Assembly: GCA_945897545.1 (NCBI GenBank)
Contig: CAMDGJ010000051.1
Span: 1 to 13,842 of the forward strand
Reading direction: 5' to 3'
Length of the DNA: 13,842 bases
Source of the DNA: Flavobacterium psychrophilum
GTDB lineage: Bacteria; Bacteroidota; Bacteroidia; Flavobacteriales; Flavobacteriaceae
The notes beneath the pieces were generated by a model, which did not search any database, was not told where the DNA came from, and saw only the letters and a program-made list of their open reading frames with translations. Of this stretch, positions 1 to 6,631 are shown piece after piece. Positions within the stretch are counted from its first letter, which is position 1. Each line of letters starts with the position of its first letter. A program made the position numbers and the translations under genes.

Positions 1-2
1 AA

Positions 3-1955
3 ACTTTAATTGATATAGAGACCCCAGTTTCAGACGAATTAGAAATCATAGAGTCAAGCAATAGCGAAATCGCTGAACTCGCCGAAGAAGCTATAAATAC
101 TGTTTCTGACGGAGAACCAAGTCAGAATAACAATACCGTTATCGATGCCATCGCCGATATAAATGCTGCCGAAAGCGAAGACGTAACCCTAAAAGAACGT
201 CACGACATTCCAATGCTGGATTATGATACTTTATCGTTAGAATTATTGGTTGAAGAATTGAAAAATTTAGTTACCAATGAAAAAGTGATGTCTGTAAAAG
301 ATCACGTTGAAGAAATCAAGAAATCATTTTTGGCAAAATACCACCATCTTTTAGAAGAGAAAAAAGAGGAATTTATTGCTGAATCCCAAGATCTTGAAAC
401 GGATTCAAAAGAAGAATTTCAATATCATTCTCCATTAAAAACACAATTCGACAAATTTTACTCTTTATTCAGAGATAATAAAAATACGCATTTCAAAAGT
501 TTGCAAACGAATTTGATAGCAAACTTGGAAAACAGATTAGCTATTGTTGAGGAATTAAAAGAGCTAATCAATCCTCAAGCAAACATCAAAGACACCTTAA
601 AACATTTTAATGATTTAAGAGAACGATGGAAAACTGCGGGACCAATTCCAAAGGACAAATACAACCACGTTTGGAACAATTATCATTTTCACGTAGAGAA
701 TTTCTACGACTATTTACACTTAGATAGAGAAGCGAGAGACCAAGATTTTAAACACAATTTAGAGCAAAAACAAAAAATTGTAGCGCGTGTTGAAGAACTG
801 GTTCACGAGGCTGACATTAATAAAGCATTCCGCGAATTACAAGATTTACATAAAATCTGGAAAGAAGATATAGGCCCAGTTTCTAGAGAACATCGCGACG
901 AAATCTGGAACAAGTTTAGCGATTTGACGAAACAAATGCACGACAAACGCGAGGTTTTGTTTGAAAACTTGAGAGGAACTGAATTGGAGAATCTTGAGAA
1001 GAAAAAAGAAATTATTGCCAAGATTGAAGTTTTGGCCACCGAAAAAGTGAATGCCCATTCGCAATGGCTAGTACAAATAGAAAAAGTGGAAGCATTGAGA
1101 ACCGCTTTTTTCTCAGCCGGAAAAGTACCTTCTGAAGTAAATGAAGATACTTGGGCAGGATTTAAAACTGCTGTTAGAAATTTTAATTCTTTCAAAAATT
1201 CATTTTACAAAGACATTAAAAAAGATCAAAACAGCAATTTGACCCGAAAGATAGAGCTTGTTGCCAAAGCAAAAGAATTACAGGAAAGTACAGATTTTGC
1301 CTTGACTACTCCTATTATGAAACAAATTCAAGAAGAATGGAAACAAATAGGTCACGTTCCAAGAAAATATTCTGATAAAATATGGACCGAGTTTAAGGAA
1401 GCATGCAACCATTATTTTGACAAATTAAAAGAACAAAAAAACGAGGAAAACACCGAAGAAGTAGAAGCATTTGACAAAAAGAAAGCATATTTAGAAACGC
1501 TAAGAGAATTCCAATTAATTGGTGATCATAAAACCGATTTAGATGCTATAAAATTACATATTGAAACCTGGAAAAGCTTTGGTAGAGTTCCGTTTGCAAG
1601 AAGACATGTTGAAGGAAAGTTCAACAAAATTCTAGACGTACTATTCGAAAAATTGAGTTTGAGCAAGAAAGATAGTGAAATGATTCGTTTCACCAATAGA
1701 ATGGATCATTTATCAGAGAACAATGATACCCGAAAATTAGAAGGTGAGAAAATATTCTTGATGCGTAAAATAGAAGAAATTAAGAATGAAATATTTCAAT
1801 TGGAAAATAACATCCAGTTTTTTACCAATACAAGAAATGCAAAGAAAGAAAATTCAATTGTTTTAGAAGTACGCAAAAACATTGAAAAACACAAAGAGGA
1901 AATGGAGATTCTAAAAGACAAACTAAAACAATTGAGAAGCTTAAATCAAGTTTAA
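3..1955 (+). CDS. DUF349 repeat protein, 5' end cut by window edge
   Basis: The frame is open from the left edge through the ATG at 213 with no stop, so the true start lies outside the window and 213 is only an internal Met. The visible 650 residues are highly charged and mostly helical, with an acidic N-terminal stretch. They contain about five diverged repeats, each with a Trp, a Gly-Pro or Gly-x-[VI]-Pro turn and a second aromatic residue, for example WKTAGPIP, WKEDIGPV, WKQIGHVP and WKSFGRVP. This spacing is typical of DUF349, a domain of unknown function found in long Bacteroidota proteins. The last 100 or so residues look like a coiled coil. No signal peptide can be judged because the N-terminus is missing. 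A strong terminator follows 21 bases after the stop. The family call is firm; the biochemical role is unknown. Confidence 0.88.
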   Translation, partial: TLIDIETPVSDELEIIESSNSEIAELAEEAINTVSDGEPSQNNNTVIDAIADINAAESEDVTLKERHDIPMLDYDTLSLELLVEELKNLVTNEKVMSVKDHVEEIKKSFLAKYHHLLEEKKEEFIAESQDLETDSKEEFQYHSPLKTQFDKFYSLFRDNKNTHFKSLQTNLIANLENRLAIVEELKELINPQANIKDTLKHFNDLRERWKTAGPIPKDKYNHVWNNYHFHVENFYDYLHLDREARDQDFKHNLEQKQKIVARVEELVHEADINKAFRELQDLHKIWKEDIGPVSREHRDEIWNKFSDLTKQMHDKREVLFENLRGTELENLEKKKEIIAKIEVLATEKVNAHSQWLVQIEKVEALRTAFFSAGKVPSEVNEDTWAGFKTAVRNFNSFKNSFYKDIKKDQNSNLTRKIELVAKAKELQESTDFALTTPIMKQIQEEWKQIGHVPRKYSDKIWTEFKEACNHYFDKLKEQKNEENTEEVEAFDKKKAYLETLREFQLIGDHKTDLDAIKLHIETWKSFGRVPFARRHVEGKFNKILDVLFEKLSLSKKDSEMIRFTNRMDHLSENNDTRKLEGEKIFLMRKIEEIKNEIFQLENNIQFFTNTRNAKKENSIVLEVRKNIEKHKEEMEILKDKLKQLRSLNQV

Positions 1956-1976
1956 AACGGACAATTTATAGAGATC

Positions 1977-2012
1977 AAACCTCATTCTAATGCATCAGAA
2001 TGAGGTTTTTTT
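1977..2012 (+). terminator. Rho-independent terminator after the DUF349 gene
   Basis: The arms 1977-1988 (AAACCTCATTCT) and 1997-2008 (AGAATGAGGTTT) pair perfectly over 12 bases around an 8-base loop, and a run of seven T (2006-2012) follows. It separates the DUF349 gene from the Crp/Fnr gene downstream. Confidence 0.93.
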
Positions 2013-2027
2013 ATGTCAAAAAAGGAA

Positions 2028-2059
2028 TATGATAATTATCATAGCATTTTGTAGATTTG
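2028..2059 (+). promoter_or_regulatory. Palindromic operator candidate overlapping a promoter for the Crp/Fnr gene
   Basis: Bases 2028-2043 (TATGATAATTATCATA) form a perfect 16-base palindrome. Eight bases on, 2052-2059 reads TAGATTTG, a match to the Bacteroidota -7 element TAnnTTTG. No TTG -33 element lies at the usual distance; the palindrome occupies that place. It could be a site where a dimeric regulator, perhaps the Crp/Fnr protein itself, activates or blocks transcription. The sequence match is seen; the binding protein is inferred. Confidence 0.5.
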
Positions 2060-2086
2060 TATAAACTCGATTAATTTATTTTTCAT

Positions 2087-2767
2087 AAGAGTAAATGTGA
2101 ACAATGTATCGTAAGAGAACTTAGTTCTCTGAAAGCGCTCAACAAAAGCGAGCTGCTAAGACTTACAGAATGTAAAACTTCACATATTATAAAAAAAGGA
2201 GAATACATTTTTGAAGAAGGAGACACGGTGAATGGTATTTATTGTATTACTATACGCGTTTGCAAACTTTCAAAGCTAAGTGCAAACGGGAAAGATCAAA
2301 TTGTTAAATTAGTTAAAGCAGGAGAATTACTTGGTCAAAGAACCCTAATTAGTGAAGAACCCGCTAATTTAAGCGCTATAGCTATAGAAGATATGGAAGT
2401 CTGTTTTATTTCAAAAAGTGAAGTATTGCAAATGTTTGACCAAAACAACCAATTTTCAAGGAATTTAATGAAGAGTATTTGCGGTGACTTGAAAGAGACT
2501 AGCGATCATTTAGTTTCTATTTCTCAGAAAACAGTAAAAGAACGTTTAGCTGAAACTTTAATTTATCTTGAAGAAAATTTTGGAAAAAACCCTGATGGTT
2601 CCTTACTTATCCAACTTACCCGAGAAGAACTAGCAGGAATGATTGGAACAGCCACAGAAAGTTGTATTCGTCTATTATCTGATTTTAATAAATTAGGCTT
2701 AATCGAATTAATAGGAAAAAAAATAGTAATCAAAGACATAGGCAAACTTAGGAGAATTGCAGATTAA
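2087..2767 (+). CDS. Crp/Fnr family transcriptional regulator, start codon apparently lost (possible pseudogene)
   Basis: The protein has an N-terminal cyclic-nucleotide-binding-like beta roll (about residues 20-120) and a C-terminal winged helix (about 165-226, with LTREELAGMIGTATES and then SDFNKLGLIEL as the helix-turn-helix). It would act in the cytoplasm as a DNA-binding dimer. Homology in frame begins at SKCEQCIVREL near 2090, yet there is no ATG, GTG or TTG between the upstream stop (2072-2074) and the GTG at 2228. The codon where Met is expected (2087-2089) reads AAG, one base from ATG. Starting at 2228 would remove the first 47 residues and break the beta roll. Codons 2249-2257 encode Thr-Ile-Arg where relatives usually have Lys-Asp-Gly, so a conserved beta-roll glycine is lost. 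The DNA-binding half is intact. It is either a recently damaged gene or one using a rare start such as the ATT at 2078. The family call is secure; functionality is doubtful. Confidence 0.75.
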   Translation, partial: KSKCEQCIVRELSSLKALNKSELLRLTECKTSHIIKKGEYIFEEGDTVNGIYCITIRVCKLSKLSANGKDQIVKLVKAGELLGQRTLISEEPANLSAIAIEDMEVCFISKSEVLQMFDQNNQFSRNLMKSICGDLKETSDHLVSISQKTVKERLAETLIYLEENFGKNPDGSLLIQLTREELAGMIGTATESCIRLLSDFNKLGLIELIGKKIVIKDIGKLRRIAD

Positions 2768-2785
2768 AGTTGCCTAAAGTTTTTT
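2739..2785 (+). terminator. Weak terminator candidate at the Crp/Fnr gene end
   Basis: TAGGCAAACTT (2739-2749) pairs with AAGTTGCCTA (2767-2776) with one bulged A and a 17-base loop. Six T follow at 2780-2785. It overlaps the end of the coding region and lies between two convergent genes. The long loop and the three-base gap before the T run make it weak. Confidence 0.35.
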
Positions 2786-3547
2786 AGCTTCGTTCCAAAA
2801 AATGTCCATCTCCGCCAAGGTCATATCCATCAATGGCTTGCCTAATTCCCCAACTTTACTTTCCAGATATTGAAATCGTTTGATGAATTTTTTATTGGTT
2901 CGTTCCAAAGCATCTTCGGGATTTATATTTAAAAATCTGGCGTAATTTATCATCGAAAACAATACATCGCCAAATTCTGACTCCATTTTGTCTTGGTCTC
3001 CAGCTTCTACCTCGACTTGCAATTCCTGTAATTCTTCCTGAACTTTATCCCAAACCTGATGCGGTTCTTCCCAATCAAAACCTACACCTTTAACTTTGTC
3101 CTGAATTCTACTAGCTTTTACTAATGCAGGCAAACTTTTTGGAACACCTTCAAGAACAGATTTCTTGCCTTCTTTGAGTTTGAGTTTTTCCCAATTTTGT
3201 TTGACTTCTTCCTCATCTTTAACCACAACATCGCTGTAAATATGTGGATGACGATGTATAAGTTTTTCGCAAATTTCATTACACACATCTGCCATATCAA
3301 AATCATTGGTTTCACTTCCTATTTTGGCATAAAAAACAATGTGTAATAGTAAATCGCCTAATTCCTTCTTGACTTCGTTTAAATCATTATCTAAGATAGC
3401 ATCGCCTAATTCATAGGTTTCTTCGATGGTCAGATGACGTAAACTTTGTATGGTTTGCTTCTTGTCCCAAGGACATTTTTCGCGCAACTCATCCATAATG
3501 ATTAATAATCGTTCAAAAGCTTGGAGTTGGTTTTTTTTGGAGTTCAT
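2774..3547 (-). CDS. mazG: Nucleoside triphosphate pyrophosphohydrolase MazG
   Basis: MazG hydrolyses nucleoside triphosphates to monophosphates and pyrophosphate in the cytoplasm, clearing non-canonical nucleotides; in E. coli it also affects ppGpp levels. This 257-residue protein has the family's usual length (about 260) and both tandem MazG domains. The first carries the metal-binding signature CPWDKKQT (25-32), EETYE (42-46) and ELGD (62-65). The second carries EELQE (171-175) and EFGD (191-194), so both ExxE...ExxD sets are intact. The start at 3547 gives the expected N-terminus, a short leader before the first helix. It converges with the Crp/Fnr gene, six bases apart. A hairpin 28 bases upstream separates it from the DUF5606 gene, and I see no clear TAnnTTTG promoter in the gap, so it may rely on read-through. 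Confidence 0.95.
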   Translation of the reverse strand: MNSKKNQLQAFERLLIIMDELREKCPWDKKQTIQSLRHLTIEETYELGDAILDNDLNEVKKELGDLLLHIVFYAKIGSETNDFDMADVCNEICEKLIHRHPHIYSDVVVKDEEEVKQNWEKLKLKEGKKSVLEGVPKSLPALVKASRIQDKVKGVGFDWEEPHQVWDKVQEELQELQVEVEAGDQDKMESEFGDVLFSMINYARFLNINPEDALERTNKKFIKRFQYLESKVGELGKPLMDMTLAEMDIFWNEAKKL

Positions 3548-3564
3548 CGTATTTTAGTTTAGTG

Positions 3565-3606
3565 TAAAAATAAGAAATCCTGTCAGGAAAACATCGTGAC
3601 AGGATT
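3565..3606 (-). terminator. Rho-independent terminator after the DUF5606 gene
   Basis: AATCCTGTCA (3576-3585) and TGACAGGATT (3597-3606) form a perfect 10-base stem with an 11-base loop. On the minus strand the stem is followed by TTCTTATTTTTA. It would end or attenuate transcripts from the DUF5606 gene before they reach mazG. Confidence 0.75.
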
Positions 3607-3644
3607 AAAATATAGTATCGAAAGTCAATTACTTTTACGTTAGT

Positions 3645-4133
3645 TTAGCTTTCTTTAGTCGGAGAATCTACTTTTTCAGAAACAACTTCTTCTACGACGC
3701 TTTCTATTGCATCTGCAGCGTTCTCTTGAGAAATTTCGCTAATTGGCTCTTCTTTAGAAACCAATCCTTTAGATTGCAGTAAATTATACCAACTCAAGAC
3801 TTTTTTAATATCTGAAGGATATACACGTTCTGAATCGTATTCTGGGAGAATTTCAGTAAAATAGGCCACAAGTTTCGCATTATCTTCTTTATGCGAAATA
3901 GCTGGACCTTCATTTTCTTTTATAGCAATATTGCGCATCACTTGGGTCAAAGGTTTTTCTTCAGTAACGGTATAAATGGAAATTTCAGACAATAAACTTA
4001 CATTTACTTTCAATCCAACAGAGATTTTTTTTCCATCAACTAACGATTCCGCTAAAAAACCCGTACGAGTTTGAACTTTTAATGCATACAAACCTGGCTT
4101 TCCTGAAATTGATAATATTTTTTCTAAATTCAT
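3645..4133 (-). CDS. DUF5606 domain-containing protein
   Basis: A 162-residue protein of unknown function. The N-terminal 120 or so residues (MNLEKILSISGKPGLYAL..., VSLLSEISIYT, EKPLTQVMRNIA, SDIKKVLSWYNLL) match my recollection of the DUF5606 family, which in Bacteroidota is commonly found beside peptide deformylase and ruvX, as here. The last 35 residues or so are acidic and low in complexity, rich in Glu, Ser and Val, and probably disordered. There is no signal peptide or membrane segment. It ends before a clear hairpin terminator. The def gene lies 82 bases upstream in the same direction, which fits co-expression. The context suggests a housekeeping role linked to translation or nucleotide metabolism, but nothing in the sequence gives a reaction. 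Confidence 0.85.
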   Translation of the reverse strand: MNLEKILSISGKPGLYALKVQTRTGFLAESLVDGKKISVGLKVNVSLLSEISIYTVTEEKPLTQVMRNIAIKENEGPAISHKEDNAKLVAYFTEILPEYDSERVYPSDIKKVLSWYNLLQSKGLVSKEEPISEISQENAADAIESVVEEVVSEKVDSPTKES

Positions 4134-4186
4134 TTTTATAAATGTGTATTTGATTATTCGCTTGTTTGGTTATTTATGAACATTCT

Positions 4187-4211
4187 AATTCGTAAATCCC
4201 AATTCGTAAAT
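4187..4211. repeat. Short tandem direct repeat between def and the DUF5606 gene
   Basis: The 11-base unit AATTCGTAAAT occurs at 4187-4197 and again at 4201-4211 with CCC between. It sits just downstream of the def stop. No hairpin or T run goes with it. A function is not evident. Confidence 0.7.
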
Positions 4212-4215
4212 TATT

Positions 4216-4803
4216 TTATCTTCCTTTTTTATTGCAAAATTTCATTCTGTAATCAGGTCTGGATTTGCCATCCATAATATTTTGTAATTTCTTTTTAATC
4301 AATTGTCTTTTAAGTGACGGAATCAAATCAGTAAACAATATCCCTTCAATATGATCATATTCGTGTTGAATTACTCTTGCCACCAAGCCGATAAAAACTT
4401 CAGTTTTCACGTTAAAATCTTCGTCGCAATACTCAATGGTGATTTTTTCGTTTCTATAAACGTCTTCACGAACGTCAGGAATACTGAGACAACCTTCATT
4501 AAAACTCCACAATTCTCCTTCTTCTTTCACCATTTTGGCATTGATAAAAGTACGTTTGAAACCTTTTAATTGTTGTTGCTCTTCAATTGGCAAGTCCTCA
4601 TCTTCGCTAAAAGGCGTAGTGTCAATTACAAATAATCGAATGCTCAAACCCACTTGTGGCGCTGCAAGTCCCACGCCAAAAGCATTATACATCGTTTCAT
4701 ACATATTGGCAATAGTTTCTTTCAAGTTTGGATGTTCTGCTGAAAGGACTTCTCCTACTTTTCTTAGCACTGGATCGCCATAGCCTACAATTGGTAAAAT
4801 CAT
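4216..4803 (-). CDS. def: Peptide deformylase
   Basis: This enzyme removes the formyl group from the initiator Met of new proteins at the ribosome exit. All three family motifs are present: GVGLAAPQ (43-50), EGCLS (103-107), whose Cys binds the metal, and HEYDH (147-151), which supplies the two His ligands and the catalytic Glu. At 195 residues it is somewhat longer than the E. coli enzyme (169), with an insert near 65-80 rich in Glu and Gln (SEDEDLPIEEQQQ), which I recall as common in Bacteroidota deformylases. The start at 4803 gives MILPIVGYGDPVLR, the standard N-terminus. It lies downstream of ruvX, separated by a 99-base gap that holds its own -7 element. Confidence 0.97.
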   Translation of the reverse strand: MILPIVGYGDPVLRKVGEVLSAEHPNLKETIANMYETMYNAFGVGLAAPQVGLSIRLFVIDTTPFSEDEDLPIEEQQQLKGFKRTFINAKMVKEEGELWSFNEGCLSIPDVREDVYRNEKITIEYCDEDFNVKTEVFIGLVARVIQHEYDHIEGILFTDLIPSLKRQLIKKKLQNIMDGKSRPDYRMKFCNKKGR

Positions 4804-4860
4804 TATAATATTAAAATTAAGTTTATGATATAAAAATTGTGTTTACATCAAAATTGGACG

Positions 4861-4868
4861 CAAAAGTA
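4861..4868 (-). promoter_or_regulatory. Promoter -7 element upstream of def
   Basis: On the minus strand 4868-4861 reads TACTTTTG, matching TAnnTTTG, and would start a transcript about 50 bases before the def ATG. No TTG is visible at the -33 distance, so the call rests on one element. Confidence 0.45.
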
Positions 4869-4902
4869 ATGAAAATTATGGAATTGGAAATATAAGAAGT
4901 AA

Positions 4903-5319
4903 TTAAAACATTTTTCGAGTCAAATAATCCTGAAGCATTATAGTTGCAGATATTTCGTCAATCAATGCTTTGTTCTGACGTTGTTTTTTCCTCAATCCGC
5001 TGTCAATCATTGTTTGAAAAGCCATTTTAGAAGTAAAACGCTCGTCCACGCGAATGACTTTCATATCTGGAAAATGATTGGTAAAGTGTGTTACAAATCC
5101 TTTGATAATGGATGCGCTTTCTGATGGTTGCCCGTTCATTTGTTTGGGTTCGCCTATGAGTACTGCTTCTACCTTTTCTTTAGAAAAATAGTCTTTCAAA
5201 AAAGCAATTGCTGTAGCAGATGGAACCGTCGTCAAGCCTGAAGCGATAATTTGCAGTTCATCGGTAACGGCTATGCCGGTTCGTTTTTGTCCGTAATCTA
5301 TGGCGAGTATTCTTGGCAT
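4903..5319 (-). CDS. ruvX: RuvX/YqgF family Holliday-junction resolvase-like nuclease
   Basis: This is an RNase H-fold nuclease. In E. coli the family member takes part in processing the 5' end of pre-16S rRNA, and it is also annotated as a Holliday-junction resolvase. The 138-residue length is typical. Acidic residues of the active site are visible: D7 in ILAIDYGQKRTG, E57 in LIGEP, E93 in VDERFTS and D121 in LIDEISA. The start at 5319 gives the canonical MPRILAIDYG. The ATG comes one base after the stop of the last RelE/ParE toxin gene, with no room for a promoter between them. Transcription therefore probably reads in from the toxin-antitoxin cassettes or from a promoter inside them. Confidence 0.95.
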   Translation of the reverse strand: MPRILAIDYGQKRTGIAVTDELQIIASGLTTVPSATAIAFLKDYFSKEKVEAVLIGEPKQMNGQPSESASIIKGFVTHFTNHFPDMKVIRVDERFTSKMAFQTMIDSGLRKKQRQNKALIDEISATIMLQDYLTRKMF

Positions 5320-5320
5320 T

Positions 5321-5602
5321 TTAAAATGAATTCCTGAGTTTCACGATACCAATAACATAAACTATTTCTTGTTTTACATCAACTTTAAGAATTGTTGTAT
5401 AGCCTTTAAAAACATAATCTCGATATGATTCATCTTTAAAATAAATAGATTTTTTGAAATGAAATGGATTTACTACATCATTTTTTATTTTTATGATCAA
5501 ATCATTTTTAAACTTCCTTGCGGCTAGTGGTTTGTCTCTAGAAATAAAAATGACAATATCTCCTAATTGATATTTAAATTTTTCCGTTAGTTTAATCTTC
5601 AT
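5321..5602 (-). CDS. RelE/ParE family toxin, cassette 1
   Basis: A 93-residue toxin of the RelE/ParE superfamily (plasmid stabilisation type). It begins MKIKLTEKFKYQLGDIV and ends with the family's beta strands, RDYVFKGYTTILKVDV and VIGIVKLRNSF. An in-frame ATG at 5623 would add seven residues, but the ATG at 5602 gives the same length and the same 11-base overlap with the antitoxin as in cassette 3, so I choose 5602. RelE members cleave mRNA on the ribosome and ParE members poison gyrase; the sequence alone does not decide which. It is the last gene of the toxin-antitoxin array and ends one base before ruvX. The frame is intact, so it is probably active and held in check by the overlapping antitoxin. 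Confidence 0.85.
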   Translation of the reverse strand: MKIKLTEKFKYQLGDIVIFISRDKPLAARKFKNDLIIKIKNDVVNPFHFKKSIYFKDESYRDYVFKGYTTILKVDVKQEIVYVIGIVKLRNSF

Positions 5603-5825
5603 ATCTTGAAATAGTTTCTTCAAGAAATGAATCTAGTTCTTCAAAACTAACAAATTTGGCAGTTCCATTGTCAATTTCCGCTGCACAAACTTCAAGTTCT
5701 CTTTTTTCCTCTTCAAAAGTTGACCTTTCTTGAACTATTTTCAATTCATCCGAAGAGAAGGAACTCAATAATTCCAATATTTTGGCTTTAATGTTGGGCT
5801 GAAATTCTAATCTGATTGTTTCCAT
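5592..5825 (-). CDS. Antitoxin of the RelE/ParE cassette 1
   Basis: A 77-residue protein beginning METIRLEFQPNIKAKILELL and ending in an acidic segment (SFEELDSFLEETISRYED). Its last 11 bases overlap the start of the toxin gene, the usual sign of translational coupling in type II toxin-antitoxin operons. It has two close paralogues upstream in the array. Residues 1-42 are nearly identical to cassette 2, while about residues 43-65 differ strongly. No helix-turn-helix or ribbon-helix-helix motif can be named with confidence. Its role as antitoxin is inferred from gene order and size. Confidence 0.82.
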   Translation of the reverse strand: METIRLEFQPNIKAKILELLSSFSSDELKIVQERSTFEEEKRELEVCAAEIDNGTAKFVSFEELDSFLEETISRYED

Positions 5826-5834
5826 AATATTTGT

Positions 5835-6116
5835 TTAAAATGAATTTCTGTGTTTCAAAATCGCTACAACTATAACAAGTTCAAGGTCATTATCAACTTT
5901 AAAAACAACTGTATAACCTTTAAAAACATAGTCTCTTATATTCTCGTCTTCAAAATAAATTGATTTTTTGAAGAGAAAAGGATGTTTCTACTCTTTTTGT
6001 ATTTTTTTTATTAATTCAATTTTGAATATCCTTGCAGCAACAGGTTTGTCTTTTGAAATAAAATCAACTATATCATTCAAATCATAATTAAATTCAATAG
6101 TTAATTTAATCCTCAT
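5835..6116 (-). pseudogene. RelE/ParE family toxin, cassette 2, inactivated by a nonsense codon
   Basis: Reading the minus strand from the ATG at 6116 gives MRIKLTIEFNYDLNDIV, then 93 codons aligned without gaps to the toxins of cassettes 1 and 3, ending VAILKHRNSF and TAA at 5835-5837. Codon 43 (5988-5990 on the plus strand) is TAG, where the other toxins have Val or Leu; a TTG to TAG change would explain it. The stop removes more than half of the protein, including the C-terminal strands. The rest of the frame is undamaged, so the loss looks recent. The antitoxin overlap of 11 bases is kept. Confidence 0.9.
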
Positions 6117-6339
6117 ATTTTGATATTGTTTTTTCAAGTAAAACATCTAGTTCCTCAAAAGTAGAATACTCCGCAGTTCCATCATTAATTTTATCAACTC
6201 TGGACTGAAGCATCCTTTTCTCTTCTTCAAAAGTTGACCTTTCCTGAACTATTTTCAATTCATCCGAAGAGAACGAACTCAATAGTTCCAAAATTTTGGC
6301 TTTGATGTTGGGCTGAAATTCTAGTGTGATAGTTTCCAT
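6106..6339 (-). CDS. Antitoxin of the RelE/ParE cassette 2 (partner toxin dead)
   Basis: A 77-residue paralogue of the other two antitoxins, beginning METITLEFQPNIKAKILELL. It is almost identical to the cassette 1 antitoxin over residues 1-42 and differs across about 43-65 (MLQSRVDKINDGTAEYSTF). The frame is complete even though its own toxin carries a nonsense codon. It may survive because it neutralises a neighbouring toxin, helps to repress the operon, or has simply not had time to decay. The gene starts 10 bases after the cassette 3 toxin stop, so all cassettes appear to lie on one transcript. Confidence 0.82.
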   Translation of the reverse strand: METITLEFQPNIKAKILELLSSFSSDELKIVQERSTFEEEKRMLQSRVDKINDGTAEYSTFEELDVLLEKTISKYED

Positions 6340-6349
6340 AATTTTCTTT

Positions 6350-6631
6350 TTAAAATGAATTTCTATGTTTCAAAATTGCTATAACTGAAACAAGTTCAAT
6401 TTCAATATCAAATCTATAAACAATGGTATAGCCTTTAAAAATATAATCCCGTACATTTTCATCATCTGAATAAATAGATTGTTTATAATGAAATGGATAT
6501 TTTAAATCTTTTTTCAAATTAACAAGTAAATCTTTTTTGAATTTTTTCGCAGCAGTAGGCTTATCTTTTGAAATATACCTAACCTGATCTTCTAATAAAA
6601 ATTTAAATTTGACGGTGAACTTAATTTTCAT
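6350..6631 (-). CDS. RelE/ParE family toxin, cassette 3
   Basis: A 93-residue RelE/ParE superfamily toxin beginning MKIKFTVKFKFLLEDQVRYI and ending VIAILKHRNSF, with the shared core KDKPTAAKKFKKDL and RDYIFKGYTIVYRFD. It is collinear with the cassette 1 toxin and the dead toxin of cassette 2, with no insertions or deletions. It overlaps its antitoxin by 11 bases. It is the first toxin after the operon promoter. The frame is intact and it is presumably active. Target (mRNA or gyrase) cannot be told from the sequence alone. Confidence 0.86.
   Translation of the reverse strand: MKIKFTVKFKFLLEDQVRYISKDKPTAAKKFKKDLLVNLKKDLKYPFHYKQSIYSDDENVRDYIFKGYTIVYRFDIEIELVSVIAILKHRNSF

Noticed and set aside
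803..1195. Minus-strand ORF of 130 codons
   Set aside because: It is antisense to the DUF349 gene, has no recognisable protein features, and reflects the codon bias of the real gene.
5988..5990. Programmed read-through of TAG in the middle toxin
   Set aside because: No following context or structure suggests recoding, and the organism's other genes use standard stops; a point nonsense change is simpler.
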